Assembly: GCA_003184365.1 (NCBI GenBank)
Contig: NKYR01000082.1
Span: 239 to 64,238 of the forward strand
Direction: 5' to 3'
DNA: 64,000 nucleotides
Source of the DNA: Evernia prunastri
Taxonomy: Eukaryota; Ascomycota; Lecanoromycetes; Lecanorales; Parmeliaceae
In this document: positions 47,608 to 59,299 of the stretch, piece after piece
Layout of the letters: each line of letters opens with the position of its first letter
Numbering within the stretch: position 1 is the stretch's first letter
Notes under the pieces: model-generated
Databases searched by the model: none
Told to the model about the DNA's origin: nothing
What the model saw: only the letters and a program-made list of their open reading frames with translations
Position numbers and translations under genes: made by a program

Positions 47608-48224
47608 GCTGAACCCTGCTCCTTTTTCTCTCGCGTTTCACGACTTTTTCGATCATTGGGCTCGCCACACAAACAAAACATCACAAACACAACACGCGCT
47701 TGGATCAGGTGGATCGGGTGGCGGAGCGATGACTCATGGGGGGCTTGCAAATGGTTCCTCTCGACCGGGGTTCTTGTTGCTTTTGTGTGTATCATAACAG
47801 CTCATAAGGGAGCCGGGGACTCAAGTGGCAGGTCAGCTATGGAATGATACCAAATAATTCCATCAATCTTCAAATCATTATTTGCTGTGCATATGCCTCG
47901 TGACCGTTGTGACTCACCTTACATCTACGCTCATTGAGTTTCACGTTACTGTTGTTGTTGCCTTCTCAGAAGCTTAGGGCATTTTCTAGGACGCGTAGAT
48001 TTACCCTTTGGCTAGAGTCCAATCCATGACTCACGGCAGCCATGGTCCATCCACCTTAGAGGTAGTAGAAGCGGTTCTCCTCCGCTGCCCGCTCGTGAGT
48101 CGTACCACATGTAGGAAACCATGTTCCCAATAAGGTCATGTGGTTGCCTGGTTGGGGCTCAATCACCCATTGCGGAGCCATAAATCTCTTTTGCATCTGC
48201 CGAGACGAACAACGAACCATAAGT
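47608..48224. other. Intergenic, convergent 3' flanks
   Basis: About 600 bp between H4 (plus) and the dehydrogenase (minus). No gene or strong repeat is seen. Confidence 0.5.
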
Positions 48225-49358
48225 CTACCACTCAATGACCCTCTCATGCTGCCAAAACTCCCCCGTCGTCCCCCCAATATCCCCACACGCCAACAACACC
48301 ACCGTCCTCGCCCCCTCATCCACCGTCTTCGCCCCCCTATTCCTCGTCATATCCGTACTCACATACCCCGGGCAGCAGCTATTCACCAGCACTTCCCCAC
48401 CCCGTCCCTTCTCCTCCCGCGCGACCGCCCTCGTCGCGCCCGTGACGCCGCTCTTGCTCACGGAGTACGCGGCCCGCGGCCAGCCGAGCTCCCTCTCCCT
48501 CCCCTGCGCGACGGCCGCGGCGAAGGAGTCGACGAGGGCGGTGACGTCGTCGACGGTCTCGGTCGCGGCGAAGGCGGCGCGGATCGCGGGCGAGTATTTC
48601 GAGTCCAGGTGGCCGGCCATGCTGGAGACGTTGACGAGGCGGCCGCCGGGGCGGAGGAGGGGGAGGAGGGCCCGCGTCGCGGTCAGGGTGCCGTGGTAGT
48701 TGATTCGGAGGGTTTGCTGGACGACGTTCATGTCTGGTTTGCGTGCGCGGGGCGTTTTGGTTAGTTGAGGGGGTTTTGGACAGGGTTTGGGGGGCATGGT
48801 GGGGAGGTGAGGAGATGGAAAGAAAGGGTAGAGCAGGGACAGGCAGTGTGCATGATGCAACCCAACCCAAACAAAACAAAACCATCACAAAACCCAAAGC
48901 ACCACAACATACCAAACCCCTCCATCGCCACCCCCGCATTATTAACCACCACATCCACCCCCTGGGAATGCTCCCTCTCCAAAAACCCCCTGAACCCCCA
49001 CACGCTCTCCTCCTCCCCTACATCCAGCCCGTGATACCGCACCGTCGTCAGCCCGCCGTTTGACCCCAACGCCGCCCCCTTCTCCTTCATCCCCTTCATC
49101 ATGCCCTTCGCGCGCACGGCGTCCTCCTCTTCCAACCCCGCCACGGCTCCGGTCCCGCGCGCACAGGTAGATGAGCAAGGGGCCGCCGTTGTAGAGTGGG
49201 GAGGACGGGTACTGCAGGGCTAGGTTGCGGACGACGGCGAGGCCGATGCCTTTGTTCGCGCCGGTGACGGCGGCGATGCGGGTGAAGGGTTGGGGGGGCA
49301 TGGTTGTTGTGGTTGTTGGGGGGGTGGTGGTGGAGTGGGAAGGGGGGTGCGGTGCCAT
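48225..49358 (-). CDS. Short-chain dehydrogenase/reductase (carbonyl-reductase-like), apparent frameshift
   Basis: The coding sense reads 49358-48913 and, after a 179-bp intron, 48733-48225. It has the classical SDR plan: TGANKGIGLAVVRNLA cofactor motif, NNAGVAMEGF, VNVSSMAG with catalytic Ser, YSVSKSG with Tyr and Lys, and NSCCPGYVSTDM. It resembles the carbonyl reductase (CBR1) group, NADPH-dependent reducers of ketones and quinones. Around 49145 the frame shifts by one nucleotide: IYLCARDRS is in one phase and VAGLEEEDAV in the next, with no room for an intron. Either one extra C (in GGAGCCGTGG) is a sequencing error or the gene is broken. A second in-frame Met at 49301 (MPPQPFTR) may be the real start. 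The gene is very GC-rich, unlike its neighbours. Confidence 0.8.
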
Positions 49359-52300
49359 GGGTGAGGGTTAGAGATGGAGATGGAGGGAGATTTTGTGGGG
49401 AGGGAGTCGTCGACTCATGGCGTCAGGATATTTTATGCTCAAAGGTAGCTGTATCTAGAGGGAGGCAAATTAAATTCAAACATGTGGTTGTTCTCGTAAC
49501 CCTAACCATAACCCTGAACGTAGGTTTCTTTGTTTCGAGAGGGACATTACTTACTAGGACTTCCCATTCTTGCATTCAGTGGCCTATAAGTTTTCAGTTT
49601 CATGGTCTTTTGCTTCATTCAAAGTCTTCATGTACTGCTGCGACTCCAAAGATATTCTTCTGGGCAGTGAATTAGAGATTGGAGGTTGCAATGAGTCGTG
49701 CCTTGGAATATCAGTCAATTGTCACGAAATATTGCTCAAAAGATTGTAATTATGTGCTGAATCCTATACAAACATTACTGATCTCCACATTACTGCAAAT
49801 TTTTGCATCAAAGCTACATCAACTGATCTGTCATGCTTCATGGAGTCTTTGGAATGTCCAAAATCTTAGTTTTGAACCTTTTATAATGGCTACAGGACGC
49901 AATATCAAAAATCGTTAATTGTGCTTCACGGTAGAATCTGCACACCACAACCTGCTCCCCCCCAACACAACCATCTAGTACCCGCGAACATCCCGTTCTA
50001 TGACTCAGAGTTCTCCCACAAGAGGACCATGTCTAGTCTCCTACGCTCTTCAAGACTTTCTGCTATAATAAGCATTCGGCTTTACACTTCTGGGTGCCTT
50101 GAGTTCTGCACGCTAATAAGGGAGAGCGCATTGCATCATCCGCTTGCGCTTGCTTCTGTGGAGTCAGAGGCTGTATCCAATGACTTCATCATGTATCCGG
50201 GCAGATAGCTTCGTAGGCCCTAAGTTTGCGTAACAGAGACACCAAGGACCACAAGCAGCCCGGCTAGCTCGTTCACCCAACTTGCCCTACTATGCCTGGT
50301 GAGATTGTGGTCCAAACAAAATCAAAAGTCACGTCAACGCTAAGACTATGGGTACTGGAGAACCGACATCCATGGGCCGTGTTTCGAGAAAGCTTTGTCA
50401 CAGCACTCAAAACGATGACTCTTGAAGATGATGAATGGATCAATCCCACCAAAGAGAAGTAAGCATTTGCAGCATATTTGAGAATGTATTTGGAGGCTAT
50501 CCCGCGGGGGAAGGGAAGAGGATTGCGAGCATGATACCACCAGCTGGTAGTCTCCGAATAGTAACGGCGCTCGTCTGCTAGGCTGACGAATGTTCTTAGG
50601 TCTCACACCTCGCCTGAAGGATGCATCTGATCACCTGGCCCAGGAAAATGTAATGCAGAAATAGCTTGATTATCGAACTGTGACTGTATCTAGTCAGCCT
50701 GCAGCGAAGATGATAGATCTTTAGACCACCCCGGGCTCAACCCCAACTCTAGCCGTCACCGGCATCGGAGCACTTTTTCTCTATCCTTTCGACAGGCTCC
50801 AGCAGCATCGGGTATCCAAGCCTGGGGATAGGCAGATGCGTCGCGAGTCGGTCAAGAACTCTTGACCAACCATCACTCTAATACACAGCAGAAATAGGAC
50901 AATTCGCGCGTTCCGCAACGTGCTTTAGGCACCGAAAGATGACGACTCATAAGTACTGTACTTGCCTGAGTGTATTGGATAAGGTAAGCACCAGGTGAAA
51001 TGCAGAAGGAAGTCCGGTTAAGCACATGCTTAAAGTAGAACGTCAGCTCCTTGCCCTCCTCTTTGCCTTGGGAAAGACATCGTCGCGGGGAGAAGGAAGA
51101 GATTGTCGCAAGCTGCGTGAAATCGTATAGTCGTGATATGTAATGATGATGAATCATACCCGGCTCTGTTGTTGGAGAGAGGAACTCGGGCTCGGACTTC
51201 AGCTGAAAGTACGAAGCTGACCGGCCTCGCAGCTCAGGCAGCCTCACCAACTTCTGCTTATACACACTCAGCTATACATTCGTGGGCTATCATGTCCTTG
51301 CATTCGGACCGAGACGATAGCAGTTATTGTTGCGCACAGCGTGACATCGGACTTCGGCGCAATGGAGAAATACGAAGCGCAGCTGCCGGTGGGTCGACGC
51401 GATTCCGCACCTCTACACAACAAGCTTTGCGCCTTTCGTAGGATAACACGGCAGCTCGGTTTTGTCCACGCAAGGAGTCGAGGCGAGGACTGGGCATGTA
51501 GCAGCGTCGCGTGATCTGACTCAACGAGGAATGGGCGAAGGCTGAAGCATCAGTCGAGCTCGTACGATATGCATGCAGGTGGACTAAATGGTCAAGAACA
51601 TCGTCGCCGTACACGGAAGAAGATGCTGAAGAATACCAAGTGTGCCAAGAATGTGTTCAGCCATAAGACATGCGAGAGAAGGACAGAAGGATAGATGAAG
51701 GATAGAAGCATCTCGAACATCGGCGTGCGCGAGGGCAAGAACTTGAGAGAATCTTTTCGCACATTATTAATTTACTCCAAGCCTCGGCAGTGGAGCTTAC
51801 CGACCGATTATTGCCGGGTAGTTGGTTCCGATGATACTAGTTTATTTATACTTCAGGCTAAGATGTAGAAGATGTGCCGATATGGGTTCACATACCTTTT
51901 CTGGATGATAAGAACTTACACAGCCACAAACTAATGAACCAACTAACGACGCATGGAAGGGAACTAGAATGCTAAAGTGATGACAGAAACTTCTTTACCC
52001 CACATCTGTGCTTCCAAGCCCAAATCCTTCAGCTACAGAGTACTCTAAGTTACCTTGAGCCTTGAGCCTTGAGCCGCTTTGCACCGGCCACTCCAGTCAA
52101 AAGCACAGGCCATGATAGCATGGTAGGCCCGGTAGCATGATATTGAATAAGGTGTACCTGCAGCATTAGACTTGTACTTAGCCGGTGTAGGTTATTGGAG
52201 CCTCTCCCACCTCATGCAACTCCCATGCGTCTCCGCGTCTCCTGTGACCCAGAATCCCACATGTATGAATGCCGCGTGGGTCTGCCACATCTCTTCAGCC

Positions 52301-53786
52301 ACACGATCGGCGGTCTTTCCCACCAAATGTGCAAAGAGCTCTGTTGAGACTGTAGAATACACGACTGCCTTTGGGGAATCGCAGTGTGTAAAGTGTTATT
52401 ATAGAAATATTCGTCATCTTCTTATGTCCAAGGTAGGGTAAGTATCGAGTAAGGTAGCGAGTAAGGTAACGAATGAGTCAAGCGACAGTTAATTCCCCGC
52501 AATTTTGCGGCTGTCTTTTATGTTCTCGTACTCGTATTGATGTACCTCCAGTGCCTGATTGTTGTAGCCTTGACCAATTACATTGTAACCCCTATGATGA
52601 CTGATAAGATGTTGAAGCCCAATGTCAGCCGATCTGGCTCACATGATCTTTTTTCGGATCAAGCGCCAAGCACCAAACAGCTGGGTGTATTGCGCGTCCT
52701 CTCCAAGCTGCCAACTCTTCGCACCGTATCATGCCCAGCTGAAGCGTAGAAACCGGATACTCCTAACTAATGCCTTCATGTTATTCTCTTGTTTGAGCCT
52801 GGATGTAGGAGGAGGATGCGATGAGTGTAGATTTGCGTAGTCTCTTCGGCTGTTCCAGTTTCTATTGGGGGGGGAGATGCTTGAACAGTTGAACGATGAT
52901 GGGTTCAGCCACATCATCCAACTGCGCCACATCATGAATAATGTAAGAGTATGCATTGTGGTTATGCAACTTGTCAGAAGCAGGAGGTGCAGGAGTACGG
53001 GGGAGATGAGGGAGAGCAGAAGATCTGGACGTGTTCCTGCTGAAAATAGAAAGTCCAGCCTGTCGATCAGGGTCCCACGGGCAGGAGAGGGGGCCGAAAT
53101 AATTCGCATCTCTTATAATCTTAGTGGATTTGCTGCGCAATCTTGCCCAAACCGGTTTCGCGCTTGAAGATCGGATTTTGCGCGGAAGAAGCCAAAAAAT
53201 TTGGGCAATATGTGTGACGTCGAGGATTAGCTGGCACAAGGAATAATGGAAAAAGAATTTGCGAACACTCATATAGACTTGAGCCATGCCCAACAAACAA
53301 AGGGAAATGAACTACCTAATATACAATACAATAACTGGAACATCAATCAATCAAGCATCAATCTCGAGAGAGAAAGAAAAGAAGAGAAGAGAGGTCCGTC
53401 AGATCTCCAGTTGATGTTCCATTAACACTTGCTCCGGAAATTCTTTTTACGACTCCATTTATTATCGCTCTACGGAGTACTCCATCTCGAATCATCATCA
53501 TCATCATCAATCAATTCCGATCCCCTCCCACAATACGAAACGTTGATGAGTAATAATAAATAATAACATTGATTTATTCACACTTTTAATAACACAAAAT
53601 ACAGTCAGTCATATATTCTTTCGCAAATATCTTTTTGATCTTTTTTATTATTCATCATTCATCATTCATCATTCCCTCATCATCATTATCGTTGTTATCA
53701 TTTTATTGATTCACACAAACTGACATAGGTATTAATTATTCAAGAAGGAAAAAAACCTTTTTCGATCCGTCATCCGTCACATTCAC
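49359..53786. other. 4.4-kb intergenic region
   Basis: No supported gene on either strand. Short frames (50873-51265 minus, 52172-52441 plus, 52862-53296 minus) lack recognisable motifs. A three-unit telomere-like TAACCCTAACCATAACCCT occurs at 49497-49515. From about 53340 the sequence becomes A/T- and CATCAT-rich, as expected for a long promoter or leader of the C2H2 gene. A tiny frame MSNNK (53546-53563) could be an upstream ORF only if transcription starts well upstream. Confidence 0.45.
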
Positions 53787-53793
53787 TATAAAG
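53787..53793 (+). promoter_or_regulatory. TATA box (TATAAAG) of the C2H2 transcription factor gene
   Basis: TATAAAG lies 76 bp upstream of the ATG at 53863, within an otherwise C/T-rich start region. It supports that ATG as the start and a short 5' UTR. Confidence 0.45.
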
Positions 53794-53862
53794 ATCGCCA
53801 CTTTCCCATAAATCCCGACTTTCCGATCTTCCAAACTTTTGGCCCTTCTTCCTCTCTGGAAC

Positions 53863-56106
53863 ATGCCATTAGCTCATCTTCATCAACGACGTCAACACGT
53901 ACACCACCAACCTTCTTCCTCCGAATCCCCTTCACCAACAACCTCACCATACCTCTCCACCTCCAACTTCAACCCTCTCCTTCACAAGTTCCCCGAGTCC
54001 GCGTCTTACGCACAGCCAGCATTCGATCTCGACTATTCCTCCCTAGCAAACAACGACTCCTACTACATCGACTCCAGACAGTCAACACCCTCAGATCGCT
54101 TCAGCTTCGGTGTCGCAGATACACAGTATATGCAGAACAGCTCGTCGCACTACCCTCAAGTTCGCGTCCAGCAGTCGGCGACGAACGGACTGCCTTCAGC
54201 CACCACTCCTCCGCCCATGGTCGAGGATTTCTCCCAGCAGTCGTGGAACAACACATACCAGGACAACTCCTATCTGCTACCCTCTCCACAACAGTCCTAC
54301 AACCCTACCGTGAGCTACAGGACGCATAAGAGACTTCCATCGGACTCGTCCGTTGCGTCGCTGGGGCCAGATTCTCCCTACACTCAGTCCTCAACGTATC
54401 CCCGAATAGTTGATCCAGACGCGCAATCGATACATTCCGCGCACCTTGAAGCCTGGGATCACCCATATTCGAACATCGGGCAATATCCCAAGCCCGCTTA
54501 CGCGCCATCCTCCAACAGCGACCTGTTCTACGCCCCGGCCTTTCAGAATTTTACTCCAGCATCTAATGATGCCATCTCGATGACGACGACTCAGGCAGCA
54601 ATGGGTCAAGCAATAAACCAGCAACGTGGGTCGAACATGAATGGGGCACAGAGTACATCGCGGAGAACGTTCGGTGGAGGGGTTGATTCGTCGTCGGACA
54701 TTCGCAGTAACACACCGCAGCTGGACAGAACCATGTCAGATGTCTATCAAGACGAGCTCTACAACCCAGCAATGGCGCAATCAACTCCGTCCTCGATGCC
54801 TCGTCAACAACAAGCCGCACAAGGCAATAATACTGTTTCACCGCACAGAAATGCCATTTCAAATCTACTGCAAGTTGCCAACACTGGTCACTTGAACGCG
54901 AAATCGGCTTCACCAGCCGTCAATATATCTCGACAGCGGTCGCCGTTTCGAGAGAGCTCGCATCTTGCTGTGGATGGGGTTCACTCAAATCCGAGCAGTC
55001 CCGCTGGCGCCACTCGCTTAACCTCGGCCGCCCAATTGAGACAGCAGAAAAAACTAGAAGCAGATGCTCACGCATACGCGCAACACCACCCACCATCTCG
55101 GGGGGAGTTTTTGGACCCCGCAAAAACCATTTCACCAAAAGAAGTGGCGCTTCTGGACTACGATAATACAGAAGATGATGCCAAGATGCCCCTCTTCCCA
55201 CCAATAAAGCCCGACCCTGGTTTTTCTTCGCAGAATTCAAACAGCAGACTACACCGTGGTAACACGGACGAGAGTGTCAACAACGACCAAAGTTATCCTT
55301 CCATGGCAACAAGTAGAAGCGAGAGCTCCTCTTCTTCTGCACCTCGCCCGTCAAATTCAGGCTACCCACTCATGCCTCCATCAGTGCCGGCCATGCCACA
55401 ACAGTATCCCTTCATTTCGGAGTCACGCCGCCAAAGCAGTAGTATGCGCAGCAACTCAGATCAAGTGCCGGAATTTCCGGCATCTTTGACCTCGATGGAG
55501 TCCACCAAAAGCGAGACTGGCCAAGCGGAGAACGTCAAAATCACCGCAGAAGCCGACGAGATCTTCCGCTCACCACCATCCTCACAGGAAGCGCCCATTT
55601 CACGCCCCGCGAACACGACGGCCTCTTCAGGCACCTACACATGCCCCACTCCTGATTGCCACTCGCGCTTCGACGCTCCTACAAAACTTCAAAAGCATCG
55701 TCGCGAGGCCCACCGTGCTTCGTCCCAATATGGCTCTACACCCACAACTCCTACCTCTGCCACGCACAACGCGCAAGCTGCGGCCAACAATGTCTCCCGC
55801 AACAACGCACCTGGGCCACACAAGTGCGAGAAGGTCAATCCCCAGACCGGCAAGCCTTGCAATACCAATTTCAGCCGCAGCTACGATCTGACGCGACACG
55901 AAGACACGATCCACAACAACCGCAAGCAGAAGGTGCGCTGCCATTTGTGCACGGAAGAGAAGACATTCAGCAGGAATGATGCATTGACAAGGCACATGCG
56001 CGTCGTGCACCCGGATGTGGACTTTCCAGGAAAGTCGAGAAGAGGGCGAAACGAGGGTGTGGATGTGGTGAGGCAGAAGATCGAGACCGGACGCGGGGGT
56101 CGATAG
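53863..56106 (+). CDS. C2H2 zinc-finger transcription factor, Rpn4-like
   Basis: A single exon of 747 aa beginning at the first in-frame ATG. The N-terminal ~580 residues are disordered, rich in Ser, Gln, Asn and Pro, as in acidic/Gln activators. The C-terminus carries three C2H2 fingers. The first (about 593-618) is CPTPDCHSRFDAPTKLQKHR. The second (655-) is CEKVNPQTGKPCNTNFSRSY with a long knuckle. The third (693-) is CHLCTEEKTFSRNDALTRHM. The last two, with long insertions between cysteines, resemble the DNA-binding end of Rpn4, the proteasome-gene activator. Assignment to Rpn4 is by memory of pattern and uncertain; the C2H2 factor itself is clear. The tail is basic (PGKSRRGRNEG). Confidence 0.85.
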   Translation: MPLAHLHQRRQHVHHQPSSSESPSPTTSPYLSTSNFNPLLHKFPESASYAQPAFDLDYSSLANNDSYYIDSRQSTPSDRFSFGVADTQYMQNSSSHYPQVRVQQSATNGLPSATTPPPMVEDFSQQSWNNTYQDNSYLLPSPQQSYNPTVSYRTHKRLPSDSSVASLGPDSPYTQSSTYPRIVDPDAQSIHSAHLEAWDHPYSNIGQYPKPAYAPSSNSDLFYAPAFQNFTPASNDAISMTTTQAAMGQAINQQRGSNMNGAQSTSRRTFGGGVDSSSDIRSNTPQLDRTMSDVYQDELYNPAMAQSTPSSMPRQQQAAQGNNTVSPHRNAISNLLQVANTGHLNAKSASPAVNISRQRSPFRESSHLAVDGVHSNPSSPAGATRLTSAAQLRQQKKLEADAHAYAQHHPPSRGEFLDPAKTISPKEVALLDYDNTEDDAKMPLFPPIKPDPGFSSQNSNSRLHRGNTDESVNNDQSYPSMATSRSESSSSSAPRPSNSGYPLMPPSVPAMPQQYPFISESRRQSSSMRSNSDQVPEFPASLTSMESTKSETGQAENVKITAEADEIFRSPPSSQEAPISRPANTTASSGTYTCPTPDCHSRFDAPTKLQKHRREAHRASSQYGSTPTTPTSATHNAQAAANNVSRNNAPGPHKCEKVNPQTGKPCNTNFSRSYDLTRHEDTIHNNRKQKVRCHLCTEEKTFSRNDALTRHMRVVHPDVDFPGKSRRGRNEGVDVVRQKIETGRGGR

Positions 56107-56698
56107 TCGGGCACGACTCATGTGCGGACCTTACCTTTGTTTATTTTTCATTGGCTGGACCAGATCTTTATCATGCATGCACGCATTATGCTTTGGTGCA
56201 GGGACAGCAAGCGAGGCGTTTTGCGGGAAAAGCTTGCGACACTTGACTACCTAGGTACTTTGATCGAATAGACACGAAGCGAGAGAGAGAGAGAGAGAGT
56301 GAGTGAGAGAGGGTGTTAATGGCAGCTGGGATGGGAGCTTTGTATGCACTACTTCGATTCTTCATGTGGGGCCTCTCTGAGGTATCCGGGGCGTTTTCTT
56401 CTCAGTCTCCTCAACAGCATTGCAAAAAAGGCACTCATGCATGCACGATACCACGGAATTGTTTTTGTTTCTAGAATCTTGCTCTGCACACAGCGGTTTT
56501 TGGGGTTCGAGTACCTTGCGCTTCACCCACCCGCTTTTTGGCTTTTAGCATGCCTACTGTCGCATACGACCGACTGGTATATAGCTTCTCCACATAATAA
56601 TGAATGCTCAGAAACCGATTGATCTCCCTATAATTCGCTTGCACCGTACTGTACCCTGCTCGTAGCCCAATGTCCTCACTACCTCACTCATCACGATT
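56107..56698. other. Intergenic, convergent 3' flanks
   Basis: Between the C2H2 gene and NAF1. It has a short (GA)n tract (56280-56310) and no gene. Confidence 0.5.
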
Positions 56699-59299
56699 TT
56701 ACCCGCCTCCTCTGCCCAGACCTCTCAGCAAATCCTGCAACCTCGCCGGGTTGGATGCTGGCGCTGCTGGGTCCTCATTATGACTCGCAGGAAACGCTTG
56801 CTGCTGCTGCGGCTGCGGCAGATTGTATCCCTGCTGCCAACCCTGAGGAGCTGGAGACTGTCCTTGCTGTTTGAAAAGGTTCGGATTGATGTGTGCGCCA
56901 TGGGGGATAAAGGGCGGGTACTGCGACTGGGGTGGGAAGGACATGTCGGGTTGAGGTGCGAACTGTTGCATGTAGCCCTGCCGTGATATGGGTTGCTGGG
57001 GCTGATGGTATTGGGAGTGGTTCTGTTGGGGGAAGTGCGGAGGGTAGGGCTGGTGTGGTGGTGGTTGTTGGAAATAAGGTTGGTTGTAAGCGTTGGGGTA
57101 TTGTGGTGGGTAGCTTGGGTAAGTCTGGGATTGGGGCGGCGGTTGGGCTTGATGAACTGGCGGAGGAATTGGCGACTGCTGGGGCGGAGGGTGAGGGAAG
57201 CTGTTTCCCTGGTGAGTGGACCGTTGGTAGCCAGTGGTCTCAGGGCGAGGGCGCGGTGGGAGACCGTTGGGCTGAGGAGGGCTGAAGCCGTGTGTTTGTG
57301 GTCTTGGAGGGCTGGGATGCCCATGGGGTTGACCTTTCCCACCATGGTTTCCGCGATCTTTTCGGCTGTGTTTTCCCCCTCGCTCCGAGTCTCGTATCCC
57401 ACGATTTCCACCTCTCCCACGATTGTCTCCTCTGCCTCTGTTGCCGCCTCTACTGTCTCCACGACCTCTGTCGATGTTCCCGCGCCTGGCAAGATTATCC
57501 ATTGGTGGTGCTTTGCCGGAGAGTATTTCATGAAGGTTAGAAGGTCTTATAAGAGGTGTGTATAGGCCATCTTCGTCCTCGTTTCTGTCGATCTTCTTGC
57601 CGTCAGCATCGTCGTAATTCAGAGCAACCTCGGCAGTATTTGGGGGATGCTCTTGAACCGGATGTAAACCGATTTTGAGACGAGGACCAGAACCGCCATG
57701 TCGCTGTTGTGGTCCTCGAGAAAACCCGTCTGCCTGGCCATCTCGAGCATTGCGTTTCGCCATTCGCTGCTGTTTAACTTGCCGCCTGTGCTCAGCTTCC
57801 GCTTCGTCGTCCGAGAACTCAAGCTCATCATCACAGACCTCTTCATCGTGCAGGTTCGAGGCATCCGAACCTTTGAAAGCTTTCAGTGGCTGTGTGAAGA
57901 CAGTCGTAGAATACTGTGCAACGTAAAAGATTTTTGTGCTCTTCTCAATTCCTGCTTCGGCAATAGCTGTCGCATTGGTAAAGCGTACGGAGTAGTATGG
58001 TTGCTGGACTCGGCCTAGAGTTTCTGAAACGACTCCTATCACAGATCTATCCTGGAGACAAAGCAAGGAGCCAGATTCTAGAACTTGATATTCGCCAGAA
58101 GTGTTCGCTTTGATCAGAGCCACATTGTCGACGGTGTTCTCGACTAGACCTAGTTCCTCTATCCTCATGTCCTCCGTGACTGCTACAGTCGGCTTCGGCA
58201 CCACTTCATCTGGCTTCTCGTTCAGCGTCCGTGGAACTTCTGCAACAACTTTACGTCCTTTGCCTTTGCCATCATCGTCTGATCCTCCGTCTTCTGCCAT
58301 TAGCCTGCTAGCTTGCTCTGCTGGGCTTAGCATCTCGTAGTCGTCAGCGTCGCTGTCATCCGATGAAGAAGTATCAGAAGAGTCATCAGAGGATGAATCG
58401 GACCCAAGAGGAGAAGAATCCAATTCAAATTCTGCTTCTTCTTCGTCGTCCTGGTTGCCCTTCGCCAGTTCTTCGAGCATTGGCTCTTTTAAGATGGTTT
58501 TATCGCTCTGTTCAAGGCCAGGATCTGCTACCGAAAAAGCCTTTTCTTGACCTTTAGCAGCGTTTAGGCTAAAGTCGTTATCTTGTAAGGCTTCTGCGTG
58601 GGATCCTCTCTTGCCAGTATCTGAAGCCTGGGCCGTAGACGGTGCATTCTCGGTCGAGAATTTCCCGGGTAACCAGAAACTGCAATCAACGACAGTCCCA
58701 GAAGAATGCCAGTCTAGTGCAACTTGTGCTAGCTCTGATCCCGAGCTTATGGCGCCCTGACTCTTTGCTATCCCTGCTTCCGATACCCGTTCTTCAGATT
58801 TCGCAACTTCTGTAGTATTCCCGTCCACAGTGATCTCGCTGGAGGTAACAGACTTAATTTCAGGTCCGGTGATCAAGATACTGGAGGTTCGCTCGTCGTC
58901 GATGACTGCATCCAGTCTACCACTGATCCGAAGCCTTTGCTCATCTTCCGGCTCCATATCCTTCACATCGCTTATAAACGAAGTCTGCTTCATCTCTAAG
59001 AAGGATGAGCCGGGCTGCGGCTGCTGATGTGGAAACTCAGGTGGAGTAGGGTCCCCATTGAACATTCCCAGGCCGGGAAGCCGGAATGACTTTTGGTCCA
59101 TAGGAGACGCGGGTTTACTGAGGGCTGGCGCAAGAACATAGGAGCTTTTGGTAGGACTATGAAGCTGCAATGGCGGTGTGCCATACAAATCATCCATATC
59201 GTCAACCAGTGTAGGTGGGTCAAGGGCGGGATCAGCTTCTGGAGCTTCTAGTCGCATCCTTTTTGGCGAAGGCATCTCGAGGTCTGCGGATCGATCCAT
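56699..59299 (-). CDS. NAF1: NAF1, H/ACA RNP assembly factor
   Basis: A single exon of 866 aa from the ATG at 59299 (MDRSADLEMPSPKRMRLE), the first in-frame ATG; the frame stays open upstream without another. The N-terminal half is acidic and disordered, with a Ser/Asp-rich patch (DSSSDDSSDTSSSDDSDADD). The conserved Naf1/Gar1-like beta-barrel lies at about 385-500 (SGSLLCLQDRSVIGVVSETL, VQQPYYSVRF, IFYVAQYSTTVFTQPL, KGSDASNLHDEE). After it come an RGG-rich segment (RGRGDSRGGNRGRGDNRGRG) and a very Pro/Gln-rich tail. Naf1 binds the Cbf5 complex early in H/ACA snoRNP assembly and is later exchanged for Gar1. Start codons of NAF1 and ALG9 are only 294 bp apart and divergent. Confidence 0.92.
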   Translation of the reverse strand: MDRSADLEMPSPKRMRLEAPEADPALDPPTLVDDMDDLYGTPPLQLHSPTKSSYVLAPALSKPASPMDQKSFRLPGLGMFNGDPTPPEFPHQQPQPGSSFLEMKQTSFISDVKDMEPEDEQRLRISGRLDAVIDDERTSSILITGPEIKSVTSSEITVDGNTTEVAKSEERVSEAGIAKSQGAISSGSELAQVALDWHSSGTVVDCSFWLPGKFSTENAPSTAQASDTGKRGSHAEALQDNDFSLNAAKGQEKAFSVADPGLEQSDKTILKEPMLEELAKGNQDDEEEAEFELDSSPLGSDSSSDDSSDTSSSDDSDADDYEMLSPAEQASRLMAEDGGSDDDGKGKGRKVVAEVPRTLNEKPDEVVPKPTVAVTEDMRIEELGLVENTVDNVALIKANTSGEYQVLESGSLLCLQDRSVIGVVSETLGRVQQPYYSVRFTNATAIAEAGIEKSTKIFYVAQYSTTVFTQPLKAFKGSDASNLHDEEVCDDELEFSDDEAEAEHRRQVKQQRMAKRNARDGQADGFSRGPQQRHGGSGPRLKIGLHPVQEHPPNTAEVALNYDDADGKKIDRNEDEDGLYTPLIRPSNLHEILSGKAPPMDNLARRGNIDRGRGDSRGGNRGRGDNRGRGGNRGIRDSERGGKHSRKDRGNHGGKGQPHGHPSPPRPQTHGFSPPQPNGLPPRPRPETTGYQRSTHQGNSFPHPPPQQSPIPPPVHQAQPPPQSQTYPSYPPQYPNAYNQPYFQQPPPHQPYPPHFPQQNHSQYHQPQQPISRQGYMQQFAPQPDMSFPPQSQYPPFIPHGAHINPNLFKQQGQSPAPQGWQQGYNLPQPQQQQAFPASHNEDPAAPASNPARLQDLLRGLGRGGG

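Noticed and set aside
48138..48764. 208-codon plus-strand frame and an overlapping 154-codon frame
   Set aside because: Antisense of the GC-rich dehydrogenase gene, whose SDR motifs are clear on the minus strand.
49497..49515. Internal telomere or chromosome end
   Set aside because: Only three imperfect CCCTAA-like units, too few to indicate a former telomere.
56932..57565. Plus-strand frames of 117 and 190 codons
   Set aside because: Antisense of the Pro/Gln- and RGG-rich tail of NAF1.
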